Notes: a model not told the origin generated them from the sequence alone. Shown: positions 17,818-28,943, numbered from the stretch's first letter. The stretch: DNA of 64,000 bases from Jannaschia seohaensis (GCF_900116765.1 NZ_UETC01000002.1:372001-436000), one strand, 5' to 3'. Made by a program: numbers and translations.

Positions 17818-18276
17818 ATGCCACAGTTCACCGATCTCAGAGCGGTCAGCCGTCACGGCCCGGGCTTCCTGACGGCGCGGGATGTCATGTCCGTCGCCAT
17901 GATCGTTGCCGATGCCGATGGTCGCAGCGGAGAGGACGGCGCCGAGCGCGTGATCGAAACCCTTGGCGCGCTGCCCGGGCTGGAGGGACTCGACCGCGAC
18001 GCGATCCGGGTCGCCGGGCAACAGGCCAGCGAGGGGATCGCGCGCAAGGGGGTCGAGGCCGTGTTTTCGGACGCGGCCGAGCGGATGGACGCCCGCACCG
18101 CCAATGCCGCCATCCTGCTGGCCTGCCGCGTTGCCATGACCGATGGCGAGATCAGCGCCGACGGCGACGCCGTGCTGCGCCCCATGGCGCGGCGGCTGGG
18201 GATCGGCCGCTCCCGCCTGGAGGCGATTCGCGTCCTGGCCGCCCGCCGCGAAGCCCATGGGGAGACACGGTCATGA
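17818..18276 (+). CDS. TerB-like (tellurite-resistance/DjlA-type) cytosolic protein
   Basis: 152-residue helical protein of the TerB superfamily, recognised by LTARDVMSVAMIVADADGRSG, then ILLACRVAMTDGEISADGD with metal-binding-type Asp/Glu positions and LRPMARRLGIGRSRLEAIR. TerB domains bind divalent metals and occur in stress-response and membrane-associated complexes. The start ATG (17818) has a close ribosome site, CGGAGG. It overlaps the next gene by four bases (ATGA), so the two proteins probably act together. No other ter genes are nearby, so tellurite resistance should not be assumed. Confidence 0.82.
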   Translation: MPQFTDLRAVSRHGPGFLTARDVMSVAMIVADADGRSGEDGAERVIETLGALPGLEGLDRDAIRVAGQQASEGIARKGVEAVFSDAAERMDARTANAAILLACRVAMTDGEISADGDAVLRPMARRLGIGRSRLEAIRVLAARREAHGETRS

Positions 18277-19289
18277 GCGCGCCCCGCCAATGGACCGCCC
18301 ATCGCCCCCGCGGCGAGGGCGCGCGCCGGCTGGCAGCCCCGTTCCGTATCCTCGTCCTGCTGGAGGACCGCCTGACCCTGCGCCTGCACGAGTTGCGCGA
18401 TGCCCTCCAGGAGGATTTCCCGCAGATGGACTGGCCCGACGATCCCGCGGTGCCGGATCTGCATTTCGACACGGTGGATGCCCCGGTCGGCGTCGTCAGC
18501 TGTGGCCGCGCGGCGGCGCCCGCGGCGATCACCGCGCATCGCCGGTCCGACATCGCCTGGGCGGAGCTTTTGCCCCGCAACCGTCTGACGCCGGTGGACC
18601 GGCTCGCCCGCCGCCTCGCCGCCGCACACACCCATCTGGAGATCGCGGTGACCAGCCGGGGCCCCACTCTGGCCGACCGGCTGGAGGCCGCGCGGCGCGC
18701 GACCGCCATCGCCGCCGTCTTTGCCGACTTGCCCATCGCAGCCGGGGCGATCCAGCTCTGGTCCGACCGCGTGCTCTCGCCGCAACAGACCATCGACCTC
18801 GCCGCCTCCGCCGCCGCGGGCGAGGTGCCGCTGCTGGACTGGACGCTGCCGCTTCTCTTCGATCACGATCCCACCGACGAGGAGGCAGGACTCTCCAGCG
18901 GCACCACTGTCGGGCTCTCGGCGCTTCTGGGTTACGAATTGGAACTCCGCCAGAGCCCGGAACCGCCGGGCCTGGTAATCGCCGCCATCATGAGCGTCGC
19001 GCAAGAGCTGGTCACAGGTGGGGTCGTCTTCCGCGACGGGGGCGAGATCGCGCCCTTCGGCTCGGACGCCGCGATGCACCGGACACGGCTGGTGCCCGAA
19101 GGCGTGCTGGGCAACGACACGGATCGCTGGTCCCTCGTCCACCCCGAGAGCGCCTTCGACGATCAGACGATTCTGGGCCGTACCTTGCCGGAGTCCCCCG
19201 AACGCGGATTCATGGGGCGCGCGATGGACTTTCTGACGGAAGGGCGCCTGTCACGCCTCGCCAGCCGCAGCGCACCGGGACGCATCTAG
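18273..19289 (+). CDS. Uncharacterised protein, coupled to the TerB-like gene
   Basis: 338 residues, mainly soluble, with no membrane helix or signal peptide. I do not recognise a firm family. The C-terminal part, SALLGYELELRQSPEPPG followed by AQELVTGGVVFRDGGEIAPFG, loosely resembles DUF4261 proteins, which share a glycine-rich 'pE.e..p.p' segment and a dG turn. Residues 60-115 contain conserved-looking polar clusters (DLHFDTVDAPVGVVSCGRAA). It is translated by overlap with the TerB-like gene, which implies a shared process. Function unknown. Confidence 0.75.
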   Translation: MSAPRQWTAHRPRGEGARRLAAPFRILVLLEDRLTLRLHELRDALQEDFPQMDWPDDPAVPDLHFDTVDAPVGVVSCGRAAAPAAITAHRRSDIAWAELLPRNRLTPVDRLARRLAAAHTHLEIAVTSRGPTLADRLEAARRATAIAAVFADLPIAAGAIQLWSDRVLSPQQTIDLAASAAAGEVPLLDWTLPLLFDHDPTDEEAGLSSGTTVGLSALLGYELELRQSPEPPGLVIAAIMSVAQELVTGGVVFRDGGEIAPFGSDAAMHRTRLVPEGVLGNDTDRWSLVHPESAFDDQTILGRTLPESPERGFMGRAMDFLTEGRLSRLASRSAPGRI

Positions 19290-19426
19290 CGCCCGCAGAC
19301 ATCGCGGGGGCCGACCGATGGGGCGTTGTGGTGCGCCGTCCCGGCATCGGGGCGGCGGGTAAAAAAAACCGATCGGTGCGAGACCGAGACATGCGAAGGG
19401 GACGGCCAAACATCTCCCCCCGCGCT

Positions 19427-19463
19427 CCGGCCCGCGCCGGGCATTCCGGCCCGCGCCGGGCAT
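19427..19463. repeat. Two tandem copies of a hairpin-forming 19-base unit
   Basis: CCGGCCCGCGCCGGGCAT occurs at 19427 and again at 19446. Each copy can fold on itself (CCGGC with GCCGG). It lies between two convergent genes (ends at 19289 and 19534), so it may act as a terminator for either strand. The rest of the 244-base gap has a run of eight A (about 19363-19370) and no gene. Confidence 0.5.
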
Positions 19464-19533
19464 CTCGATGCGACGGCCCGAATCGGCACTGCCTCCAGGT
19501 GTGGCGCGCCGGTCCGGGACTCGCCGCCGGAGT

Positions 19534-19854
19534 TTACTCCAGCTCGGTCATGACCTGCTGCTTGGCGGTCTCCATGAGCTCCGTCATCTTCGCCCGAATC
19601 TCGGACTCCTCGGCCTTGCCCGACAGATCGCCCGAGACCTTGCGGAACACGTCCTCGTCCCCGGCTTCCTCGAAATCGGACTTCACGACCTCCGTCGCAT
19701 AGAGCTTCAACTCTTCGCCCGACTTACCCAGCTTCTCGCCGGCCCATTCGCCCAGCAAGCGGTTGCGCCGCGCCTCGACCTTGAACTGAAGCTCTGCATC
19801 GTGGGCGAACTTGTTCTCGAAGTTCTTCTCGCGATCCTTGAAATTGTCCGACAT
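19534..19854 (-). CDS. F1-ATPase inhibitor zeta subunit (DUF1476)
   Basis: 106-residue, highly charged helical protein. The family signature is at the start: [19 protein letters not shown], then [20 protein letters not shown]. In Paracoccus and relatives this DUF1476 protein is the zeta subunit, which binds F1 through its N-terminal helix and blocks ATP hydrolysis. Length matches (104-107). The gene is divergent from purC, an arrangement common in alphaproteobacteria. The start at 19852-19854 is set by the conserved N-terminus that performs inhibition. Confidence 0.92.
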   Translation of the reverse strand: MSDNFKDREKNFENKFAHDAELQFKVEARRNRLLGEWAGEKLGKSGEELKLYATEVVKSDFEEAGDEDVFRKVSGDLSGKAEESEIRAKMTELMETAKQQVMTELE

Positions 19855-20001
19855 GGCCGTCTCCCGTTTGCTGCGCCCCCGATATGGGCCGGTCCCGCGC
19901 AGCAGGCAAGGCCAGTGCGCGCCCCGGCCAAAGCCGGCCGGCGCTTGCGGCGAGGCCGCGCAACGCCTATGTGGCCGGGGTCCCCAACTCCTGGAGAGCA
20001 C

Positions 20002-20763
20002 ATGGCCCGGCGCAAGAAAGTCTACGAAGGCAAGGCCAAGATTCTCTACGAAGGGCCCGAGCCCGGCACCCTGGTCCAGTATTTCAAGGACGACGCCACC
20101 GCCTTCAACGCGGAGAAGAAAGCCACGATCGACGGCAAGGGCGTGCTTAACAATCGCCTGTCCGAGTTCTTCATGAACGGACTGGCCTCGGTAGGCGTAC
20201 CAACGCATTTCATCCGCCGCTTGAACATGCGCGAGCAACTGATCCGCTCGGTCGAGATCATCCCGCTCGAAATCATCGTGCGCAACGTCGCGGCGGGCAG
20301 CCTGTCCAAGCGCCTCGGCATCGAGGAGGGCACCCCCCTGCCCCGCCCGATCATCGAATTCTGCTACAAGGACGACAAGCTCGGCGATCCCCTTGTGGCC
20401 GAGGAGCACATCATCGCCTTCGGCTGGGCTAGCCAGCAGGATCTGGACGATATCGTCGCCCTCGCGCTGCGCGTAAACGACTTCTTGTCGGGCTGCATGC
20501 TGGCCGTGGGCATCAAGCTGATCGACTTCAAGATCGAGGTCGGGCGCATCTGGGAGAACGACTTCCCCCGCCTGATTCTGGCCGACGAGATCAGCCCCGA
20601 TTCCTGCCGTCTCTGGGATATCGAGACGGGCAAGAAGCTGGACAAGGACGTGTTCCGCCACGACCTGGGCGATCTGGCCGATGCCTATACCGAGGTCGCG
20701 CGGCGACTCGGCGTGCTCCCGGCCAATTCCGCGCCATTGACGCGGCCCAAGCTGATAAACTGA
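20002..20763 (+). CDS. purC: Phosphoribosylaminoimidazole-succinocarboxamide synthase
   Basis: Catalyses the ATP-dependent joining of aspartate to CAIR to make SAICAR in purine synthesis. 253 residues. Landmarks: [19 protein letters not shown], the substrate-binding [17 protein letters not shown], and [12 protein letters not shown] followed by [14 protein letters not shown]. The ATG at 20002 follows a CTGGAGAGC ribosome site. In relatives purC is followed closely by purS and purQ; here neither is seen, and purL is 3.4 kb downstream. Confidence 0.97.
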   Translation: MARRKKVYEGKAKILYEGPEPGTLVQYFKDDATAFNAEKKATIDGKGVLNNRLSEFFMNGLASVGVPTHFIRRLNMREQLIRSVEIIPLEIIVRNVAAGSLSKRLGIEEGTPLPRPIIEFCYKDDKLGDPLVAEEHIIAFGWASQQDLDDIVALALRVNDFLSGCMLAVGIKLIDFKIEVGRIWENDFPRLILADEISPDSCRLWDIETGKKLDKDVFRHDLGDLADAYTEVARRLGVLPANSAPLTRPKLIN

Positions 20764-21290
20764 GCGCGCGCCGGGCGGCGGCCGGGGAACCGTCCCCAAC
20801 ACGAACGCGACAGGTATCCGAACCCAACGATCCGGGGGCCGAAGCCATGCCTATTCTGCCCCCTCTCGCGCGCACGGCCCACCGTCGCGACCGCCGGTGG
20901 CCACGTGACCGCCAGCCTCGCCGGTGAGGTGTTTCCAACCGAGGGGGCTCAGATCGGCTCCGTCTCGGTGCGCGACAGGTCCGGCGGCGTCATCCACCCC
21001 ATCGTCCAGGTTTGCGATTTCTTCTCCACCGGCGGCCATGTCGCGGGCGACGCGACTCAGGGCCGCCTCCGGGCGATCTGCCCAGCGCCGTTGTTGGCGA
21101 GCATGGCGGCTTATCGATCGAAGTCTGGGCGCGATCCGACCTGTCCCCGGCGATGCTGACCGATGGGGACGGGGCCGCCCTGATCGTCGATACCGCCGCC
21201 GAAGACTATGTGAGCCAGCCCAGCCGCACCGCCGAGGCCCGCTTGGCCTGCACCGTGCTGGATGCCGAGCCCATGCGTAGCGAGACCCGA
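20764..21290 (+). pseudogene. Possible decayed coding remnants downstream of purC
   Basis: 527 bases with no intact gene. Two plus-strand stretches have good codon use but lie in different frames: about 20870-21100 (reads GEVFPTEGAQIGSVSVRDR) and about 21110-21285 (reads ARSDLSPAMLTDGDGAALI). Neither has a convincing start, and I cannot name a family. A remnant of a frameshifted gene explains this better than a real pair of small genes. The location is where purS/purQ would be expected, but neither resembles them. Confidence 0.3.
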
Positions 21291-21905
21291 TCATCCCGGC
21301 TGGGTGGCGCGCGCCAGCAGCAACGCCGCGCCGCCGAGCAAGCCCCCGAACAGGCGGTTGAGCCAAAGCCGACCCCGGGGCGTCAGCGCGCCGCGATGCA
21401 TTAGCGCGCCCGCCCCGATCCAGACCAGCGCCGCCAGCGCCTCCATCACGATGTAGAGCACGCCCAGCGCCAGCAGTTGCAGCAGCGGATCGCCCGTCGT
21501 CAGGAATTGCGGCAGGAAAGCCGTCATCAGCAGATAGGCCTTGGGGTTTGCCATGCAGGTGAGAAACTCCCGCCAGCCGCCCGAAGACGGGTCCGGCCCG
21601 CCATCGACCGGCGCCGTCCAGGTCCGCCAGGCGAGATAGCAGAGATAGGCGACGCCGCCCCATTTGAGCACCGCGAAGGCCAGTTGAGATCCGGCGAGCA
21701 GCCGGTCCAGGCCGAACGCCACCAGGATCACCAGGATCGCGAAGGCCGCGCAGCGCCCCCCGAGACCGCGCAGCGCAGGCCCGGGGCCCGCGCGGCCCGC
21801 CGTGGCCATCGCAAGGAAGTTGTTCGGCCCGGGAGTGAGCCCCATCAGAAAGGCCGCCGGAAGAAACACCGCCACCTGCCAGGCGGCCAGCGGAAACTCG
21901 GTCAT
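21291..21905 (-). CDS. LysE-family amino acid exporter (RhtB type)
   Basis: Inner-membrane exporter of 204 residues with about six helices. It begins with the family pattern FLPAAFLMGLTPGPNNFLAM and has the middle segment GGVAYLCYLAWRTW and FLTCMANPKAYLLMTAFLPQ. The family exports basic or hydrophobic amino acids and homoserine lactones; specificity here is unknown. It has its own 100-base upstream gap toward the divergent 22006 gene. Confidence 0.92.
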   Translation of the reverse strand: MTEFPLAAWQVAVFLPAAFLMGLTPGPNNFLAMATAGRAGPGPALRGLGGRCAAFAILVILVAFGLDRLLAGSQLAFAVLKWGGVAYLCYLAWRTWTAPVDGGPDPSSGGWREFLTCMANPKAYLLMTAFLPQFLTTGDPLLQLLALGVLYIVMEALAALVWIGAGALMHRGALTPRGRLWLNRLFGGLLGGAALLLARATQPG

Positions 21906-22005
21906 AAGCTGCCCCTCAGGGTTGACGCCTTGGTGACGATGAGGATCGCGGAGCGATTGGCAACTCCGGCAGCGCTGCCCATATAGCGGTCAGGAGACCT
22001 CTGCC

Positions 22006-22218
22006 ATGCCGCTAGATCGCCTCGTGCTCATCATCGTTATCGTCCTGATCGCCGCCCTGGCGACGGTCGGGCTGGGCGCGCTCGTGGTGTCGGCCACAGC
22101 GGTGCCGCTGGGATGGCTCGGGCTGATCCCCGCCACGCTCGCCGCCTATATCGGATGGCGCGTGCTCTCGGATCGGCTGCGCAGCGCCGCGGACGACCAC
22201 TACGACCGGATGGAGTGA
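22006..22218 (+). CDS. Small membrane protein, two helices
   Basis: 70 residues: two hydrophobic helices (about residues 5-32 and 33-52) and a charged cytoplasmic tail (RLRSAADDHYDRME). No family recognised. It stops five bases before the YbjQ-like gene, so the two are an operon; the protein may anchor or accompany the YbjQ oligomer. Confidence 0.7.
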   Translation: MPLDRLVLIIVIVLIAALATVGLGALVVSATAVPLGWLGLIPATLAAYIGWRVLSDRLRSAADDHYDRME

Positions 22219-22222
22219 GCCC

Positions 22223-22546
22223 ATGGCCGATCTGATCCTGGCCACGACCGAAACCGTTGCTGGCCGCGAAATCGTTCAGACCCTCGGGCTGGTGAAGGGC
22301 TCCACCGTGCGCGCCAAGCATATCGGCTCCGACATCGTCGCGGGCCTGCGGAACCTGGTGGGCGGCGAGGTCAAGGAATACGCATCGCTGCTGGCCGGCG
22401 CGCGGGAGCAGGCGATCGACCGCATGGCCGAGGAAGCGCGGCTCATGGGCGCGGATGCCGTCGTGGGGCTGCGGCTGGAAACCTCAACGATCGCCCAGGC
22501 CGCGTCCGAGGTGATAGCCTACGGCACGGCGGTCAAGCTGCACTGA
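22223..22546 (+). CDS. YbjQ/UPF0145 heavy-metal-binding-domain protein
   Basis: 107-residue soluble protein of the YbjQ (DUF74) family, a dodecin-like fold that forms pentamers or decamers. Typical sequence: TTETVAGREIVQTLGLVKGSTVRAKHIG, with GADAVVGLRLETS near the end. The biochemical role is unknown in any organism. It is paired with the preceding membrane protein. Confidence 0.88.
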   Translation: MADLILATTETVAGREIVQTLGLVKGSTVRAKHIGSDIVAGLRNLVGGEVKEYASLLAGAREQAIDRMAEEARLMGADAVVGLRLETSTIAQAASEVIAYGTAVKLH

Positions 22547-22588
22547 CGGCCGGGTGTCAGGGGCGCCGCGCCGCCCCGGAGAGGTGCG

Positions 22589-23011
22589 TCACAGGTTCGC
22601 GTCGTCCCGCGACAGATCGGCGGCCGCGAAGAGGATGGGGACGAACCCGTCCTGCATCCCGTTCACCTCGCCTTCGATGCCGGCGCCGTATTCCGGCGCG
22701 ACCTCCAGCACCTCGACGAAGCCGTCGCGGTCGGCATCGGCCGCGAGGGTCGGCGTGGTCGAATCGATCGCCTCGCCGGTCTCGGGATCGACCAGCCTGT
22801 GGATGTGCTGCACGTGCAGGACGTTCGGCGTCAGATTGTAGGCCGACAGCGAGACGTTGAGATACGGCACCGCGTCGGCGAAGCTGATCGCGACGGGCGC
22901 CGTGCCCTCGACCCCGGAATTGTTCAGCGCCATGAGGTTGACGCCATAGACGGCGTCGGCGCGGCCGAGGAAGGTCTCGTAGGACGTGAATGAGGATCCC
23001 AAGTGAGCCAT
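22589..23011 (-). CDS. Uncharacterised protein, possibly CHRD-like
   Basis: 140 residues from the ATG at 23009-23011. It has no signal peptide. The middle part (VEGTAPVAISFADAVPYLNV, then LHVQHIHRLVDPETGEAID) resembles CHRD-type beta domains, which carry an HIH motif, but the match is loose. Asp-rich DADRDGFVEV could bind calcium. It is divergent from the DUF1638 gene. No function is proposed. Confidence 0.65.
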   Translation of the reverse strand: MAHLGSSFTSYETFLGRADAVYGVNLMALNNSGVEGTAPVAISFADAVPYLNVSLSAYNLTPNVLHVQHIHRLVDPETGEAIDSTTPTLAADADRDGFVEVLEVAPEYGAGIEGEVNGMQDGFVPILFAAADLSRDDANL

Positions 23012-23085
23012 TGATATTTCCTTGTCTCGCGCAGAGATGACTGCGCAGGTGCCCCTAGACACGAGCCGGATCCGGAGAAATTTCA

Positions 23086-23679
23086 GTGCGCTCCAAAGCT
23101 AATTCAAAGCGGGTGCTCGTCGTCGCCTGCGGCGCGTTGGCCCATGAAATCAGGGCCATCTGCGAGATGTCGGGGCTCGACCATCTCGACCTCCACTGCC
23201 TGCCGGCGATCCTTCACAACCGGCCCGACCGCATCGCCCCCGCCGTGGACGACTGCCTGCGCGAGCGGGCCGGCGCCTATGACAGCGCCTTCGTGGCCTA
23301 TGCCGATTGCGGCACCGGCGGCGCGCTGGCCGAGGTCTGCGCCCGCCACGGGGTGGAGATGATCCGCGGGCCCCATTGCTACGCCTTCTTCGACGGGCAG
23401 GAGCGCTTCGCGGCCCGGGACGAAACCACGGCCTTCTACGTGACCGATTTCCTCGCCCGTCAGTTCGACGCCTTCGTCACCCGGCCCCTGGGGCTCGACC
23501 GGCATCCCGAGTTGCGGGACATGTATTTCGGCAATTACGAGACGCTGGTCCTGCTCGCCCAGACCGACGACCCGGACCTGACCGCCCGGGCCCGCGCCGC
23601 CGCCGAGCGGTTGGGCCTGAAATTCGAGCGGCGCTGGACGGGTTACGGCGAATTGACGCCGATCCTGTCCGCTCTGTGA
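23086..23679 (+). CDS. DUF1638 domain-containing protein
   Basis: 197-residue cytosolic protein with the DUF1638 pattern: LVVACGALAHEIRAI, LHCLPAILHNRPDRI, AYADCGTGGALAEVC and the C-terminal NYETLVLLAQTDDPDL. A GTG start at 23086 is used, with GGAG upstream. DUF1638 genes are often neighbours of corrinoid methyltransferase systems; a corrinoid protein and a homocysteine methyltransferase lie 5-9 kb away here. The conserved Cys and His residues could bind metal or corrinoid; this is inference. Confidence 0.85.
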   Translation: MRSKANSKRVLVVACGALAHEIRAICEMSGLDHLDLHCLPAILHNRPDRIAPAVDDCLRERAGAYDSAFVAYADCGTGGALAEVCARHGVEMIRGPHCYAFFDGQERFAARDETTAFYVTDFLARQFDAFVTRPLGLDRHPELRDMYFGNYETLVLLAQTDDPDLTARARAAAERLGLKFERRWTGYGELTPILSAL

Positions 23680-23752
23680 CCGGGCCATCGGTTCCGCTTT
23701 GACCGGCGGGGGGCTTGCGATAGATTCGCTATAGCAAACGATGGGAGGCGAA

Positions 23753-24079
23753 ATGCGCGCCGCTCTGCTCAGCCTGCTTTTGGCGGGGGCCACGCCGGTC
23801 GCCGCCGAACATGTCCCGCTGCGCTTCGAAGAGGCGCAGAGCTTGATCGGCCGGCCCGTTCTCTCCGCCGACGCGGTTCCGCTGGGTCGCCTGGTTGCCA
23901 CGCGGGCTCTGCCGGATGGCGGCTTCCATTCCATCGTCTTATTGGACGAGGCGCTGGAGGCCGGGATCTCCGCCCTGATCGTCGAGGGGCTCGCCCGCGC
24001 GCCGGACGGGTCTCTGCGCCTCGCCGAGGCGGCCGATGTGCTCGCCGACCGGATGCAGCTTCGGATCGGAGACGGCTAA
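23753..24079 (+). CDS. Small exported protein, PRC-barrel-like
   Basis: 108 residues from the ATG at 23753, which has GGGAGG four bases upstream (an ATG at 23741 lacks a site). Signal peptide [20 protein letters not shown]. The mature part ([21 protein letters not shown], then [18 protein letters not shown]) looks like a PRC-barrel or similar small beta domain. Probably periplasmic. Function unknown. Confidence 0.65.
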   Translation: MRAALLSLLLAGATPVAAEHVPLRFEEAQSLIGRPVLSADAVPLGRLVATRALPDGGFHSIVLLDEALEAGISALIVEGLARAPDGSLRLAEAADVLADRMQLRIGDG

Positions 24080-24143
24080 GGAGGCCTTTGCCTTCGGGCG
24101 CCGCACCGTTAAGGAAGCGGCGCACCGCTGGAGACCCTGCCCC

Positions 24144-26303
<2,160 letters not shown>

Positions 26304-26341
26304 GTCTCGGCACGGTTTAGCGTGCAACTCTAAAAGGTTAC

Positions 26342-26361
26342 GCCCTGCGCTCGCGCGGGGC
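26342..26361 (+). terminator. Hairpin downstream of purL
   Basis: A 9-bp stem with one T-G pair (GCCCTGCGC with GCGCGGGGC) and a 2-base tip follows the purL stop by 38 bases. There is no T-run; terminator function is likely but not certain. Confidence 0.4.
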
Positions 26362-26688
26362 GCGTGTTCCTGTGTTTTCAAGCGCCGTCCTGTTAGGCTT
26401 ATCTCCTTCGATCCCGAGACCGTTCTCGGTGGGCCGACCCCTGCACGGAATCGTTCCGTTGTCGGTGTGGGGTAACGGAGCGGCGGTTCTGGCTTTCATG
26501 GCCGAGGCGGGCCGCTTCGGCGGCGGCGGGCCTATGGCGGGCCGCTTGGCACGGACCATGCCTTCGACCCCGCCCCGAGCGCGCATCCGGATACCGACTC
26601 CACCCCCGATGACGAACGGGTCGGTTCCGGGCAAATCGCCCCCGCCCACCTCGCCAGGCAGGCTCGCCAGGACGAGCCGACCTCCGCC

Positions 26689-26976
26689 ATGGACACCCGG
26701 CGACTCGCGGTCACGATCGGGCACGGGGGCAGCCATCAGGTCCTGGACGACACCGGCACGGAGATCTTCAAGCCGACCCGCATTTCGTCCTTCGCGGATC
26801 AGGCCGTGGTCTTCCGGGCCATCGAGGTCTCTCGGACCGATGTCGGCGCCTCCCCGTTCGCCTGGAGCAACACCGAGGAGGAATTCTTCCGCTCCGATCC
26901 CGAGGGCGGCAGGTCCGATCTCAACACCGCCGTCTCCCCCGCCGATTTCGCGGGCGCGCCCTCGGACCTGGCCTGA
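26689..26976 (+). CDS. Uncharacterised open frame, perhaps a gene remnant
   Basis: 95 residues with good codon use (DTRRLAVTIGHGGSHQVL, then VVFRAIEVSRTDVGASPF). The same frame is open back to about 26470 without a better start, which suggests the tail of a larger, decayed gene. No family recognised. The remainder of the 26304-27118 gap holds the purL hairpin and a tandem repeat. It is upstream of the RTX pair, but no sequence link to those proteins is visible. Confidence 0.35.
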   Translation: MDTRRLAVTIGHGGSHQVLDDTGTEIFKPTRISSFADQAVVFRAIEVSRTDVGASPFAWSNTEEEFFRSDPEGGRSDLNTAVSPADFAGAPSDLA

Positions 26977-27038
26977 GGACGGGATCGACCGGGACAGGAT
27001 GGAGAGCGGCATGGAGAATTTACTCTCCCCGATCCGCG

Positions 27039-27068
27039 TTTTCGGATGCTAGCTTTTCGGATGCTAGC
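27039..27068. repeat. Perfect 15-base tandem duplication
   Basis: TTTTCGGATGCTAGC occurs twice head to tail (27039-27053 and 27054-27068), 50 bases before the RTX-protein start. Each copy carries the palindrome GCTAGC. This could be a duplicated operator or a simple slippage event. Confidence 0.6.
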
Positions 27069-27118
27069 CTTGTGTGGCGGCAGCTCGCCAAAAAGCGCAT
27101 TGAGAAGGAGACCTTGGA

Positions 27119-28813
27119 ATGACAGACTTGATAAACGGCCTCGGCGGTCCGGTTGGCTTCGGCGACCTGGCGGAATTCGAAGACCTTTTCTTCGGTACCC
27201 AGACGATCGATATCACCCCAGTATTCGAGGGAGGGCTAACGGTCCTTGGGGAAACCTATGACGAGATCATCGTCAATGACCGCGGTATTGCGCGCTTGAG
27301 CCAGTCGGACGGCGACGGCTCCGGCAATGATCCGCTGTTTCGCCTTTTCCCAAGCGATCACTGGCTCGTAGCCGGGCCAAGAGATACGACAGCAGGACAA
27401 ACGACGCCCACACCCGGCGGCACATCCCAAGGCAGCGGGTGGATCTATTCCGATCTCGATCCTGCGACGGGAAGCGTGACATTCACGTTCGACGACGTGG
27501 CGTCCATCTTCGGGGACAGCGAACTCCGGAACGCCTATCAGATCCGCTTCCTCGATCTTCCCGGCGGATCCGAGGGCGCATTTGCCGTCGAGTATCGCTA
27601 CGAAGCCATTAACTGGGGCGAGAGTTGGGACTTCTGGGATTTGCCCGGATTGCGTCTCCCCGACCCGAGGGGCGATGACTACTACTGGAGCATCAACGAG
27701 TTCGATCTCGTCGAATCGGACGACCCGGACGAGATACGCATGCTGACCGAGGCCGGCGTGATCCGCTTCGAATTCGACGGAGAAGACGTCACCAGCAACC
27801 TGCCGGGCCGCGAAACCCTTACGATCTATTCGGATCCGATCTCGGGGACGGACGGCGCCGACGTCATCGTCGGTACAGATGGGGCGGATCTCATCGAAGC
27901 GGGCCGCGGCAAGGATATCATCCGACCGGGCGAGGGCATCGACGTGATTTCCGGCCTTGCCGGGGCGAACACGATCCGCGGCACCGCAGACGAACTGCTG
28001 GGCGACAGGATCTTCGGCTCCATCAGGGACGACCGCCTGCTTTTCGAGGAGGCGGTGTTCGGGCGCGGTGACATCGAGATCGGCGAATTTCAAGGCGCGC
28101 TGATCTTTGACGTCGACGGCAACGGGGTCGCCGATGGTGAGATCGGGATGAATCTGTACGACTTCCCGTCGCGCTCGGTCCTGACGGCCACCACCGCGCA
28201 AGGCACCTACGTGACCACTGTGGTAGAGCTGCCCGAGCCCGACGATTTCTTCCGCCCGAACAATTATGATTTCGACCAGAACACCCGGGCCTATCTGCGC
28301 GGCGACGGCCAGTCCGATTTCGCATTGCGGCTCGACGGCGTCTCGACGCTCGAGTCGGATGGCACGGCTCTGGGCTTCTACCTCTATGACCGGGACGGCA
28401 TGATCTCGGATGTGCAGCTGTTGACCACGAACGTGAAAGCCGCGGGCGATGCGGAATTCCTGGTGGAAGACGTGGCGCGGGGCGAGAATATCGGCGTCTT
28501 CGTGCTGACCCCCGACGAGGCCGGTGCGCTGGACGATTACGACAGCTTCGCCTTCGTGGACGAGACGGGCGGCGAGGCCAGCTTCGACGACCGCAGCTAC
28601 ATCTTCGCCGAGGTCGATGGCGAGATCATCTCCGCCGACCTGATCCACGTCGCCAACAAGCGGCTGAATATCGACCAGGCCCAGCACGCCCTGATCGGCA
28701 TGACCGAGCGCGAAGGGCTCACTATCGCGATCGAGGACACGCTTTTCGGCCCGAGGGGCGATTTCGACGACATCGTCCTGTCGATCGAGCGCCTCGCGGT
28801 CGATCTGGCCTGA
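27119..28813 (+). CDS. Secreted RTX-type calcium-binding protein with nidogen-like and DUF4114 domains
   Basis: 564-residue acidic protein. The N-terminal 200 residues resemble a nidogen-like extracellular domain (VTFTFDDVASIFGDSELRNA, EYRYEAINWGESW). Residues about 240-285 are short glycine/aspartate RTX-type repeats (GTDGADVIVGTDGADLIEAG) that bind calcium. The C-terminal 185 residues are a DUF4114-like domain ending GDFDDIVLSIERLAVDLA. There is no Sec signal; such proteins leave by a type I secretion system, none of which is in the window. AAGGAG lies 8 bases before the ATG. A second, broken copy follows directly. Confidence 0.85.
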   Translation: MTDLINGLGGPVGFGDLAEFEDLFFGTQTIDITPVFEGGLTVLGETYDEIIVNDRGIARLSQSDGDGSGNDPLFRLFPSDHWLVAGPRDTTAGQTTPTPGGTSQGSGWIYSDLDPATGSVTFTFDDVASIFGDSELRNAYQIRFLDLPGGSEGAFAVEYRYEAINWGESWDFWDLPGLRLPDPRGDDYYWSINEFDLVESDDPDEIRMLTEAGVIRFEFDGEDVTSNLPGRETLTIYSDPISGTDGADVIVGTDGADLIEAGRGKDIIRPGEGIDVISGLAGANTIRGTADELLGDRIFGSIRDDRLLFEEAVFGRGDIEIGEFQGALIFDVDGNGVADGEIGMNLYDFPSRSVLTATTAQGTYVTTVVELPEPDDFFRPNNYDFDQNTRAYLRGDGQSDFALRLDGVSTLESDGTALGFYLYDRDGMISDVQLLTTNVKAAGDAEFLVEDVARGENIGVFVLTPDEAGALDDYDSFAFVDETGGEASFDDRSYIFAEVDGEIISADLIHVANKRLNIDQAQHALIGMTEREGLTIAIEDTLFGPRGDFDDIVLSIERLAVDLA

Positions 28814-28943
28814 GCGGCGGTCGGACCGCACGGGGGCGCACTCCCCGCGCGGCCGAACTTCTTCGTTGAGCCAATTCTTTACCCTCTTTTAAGGCTGAAC
28901 ACCCGGGGCTGGGCAGAAGCCTTGAAAATAAAGAGTATTTTCA

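Noticed and set aside
17818-18276. Tellurite resistance determinant
   Set aside because: A lone TerB-like protein without terACDZ is not evidence for tellurite resistance.
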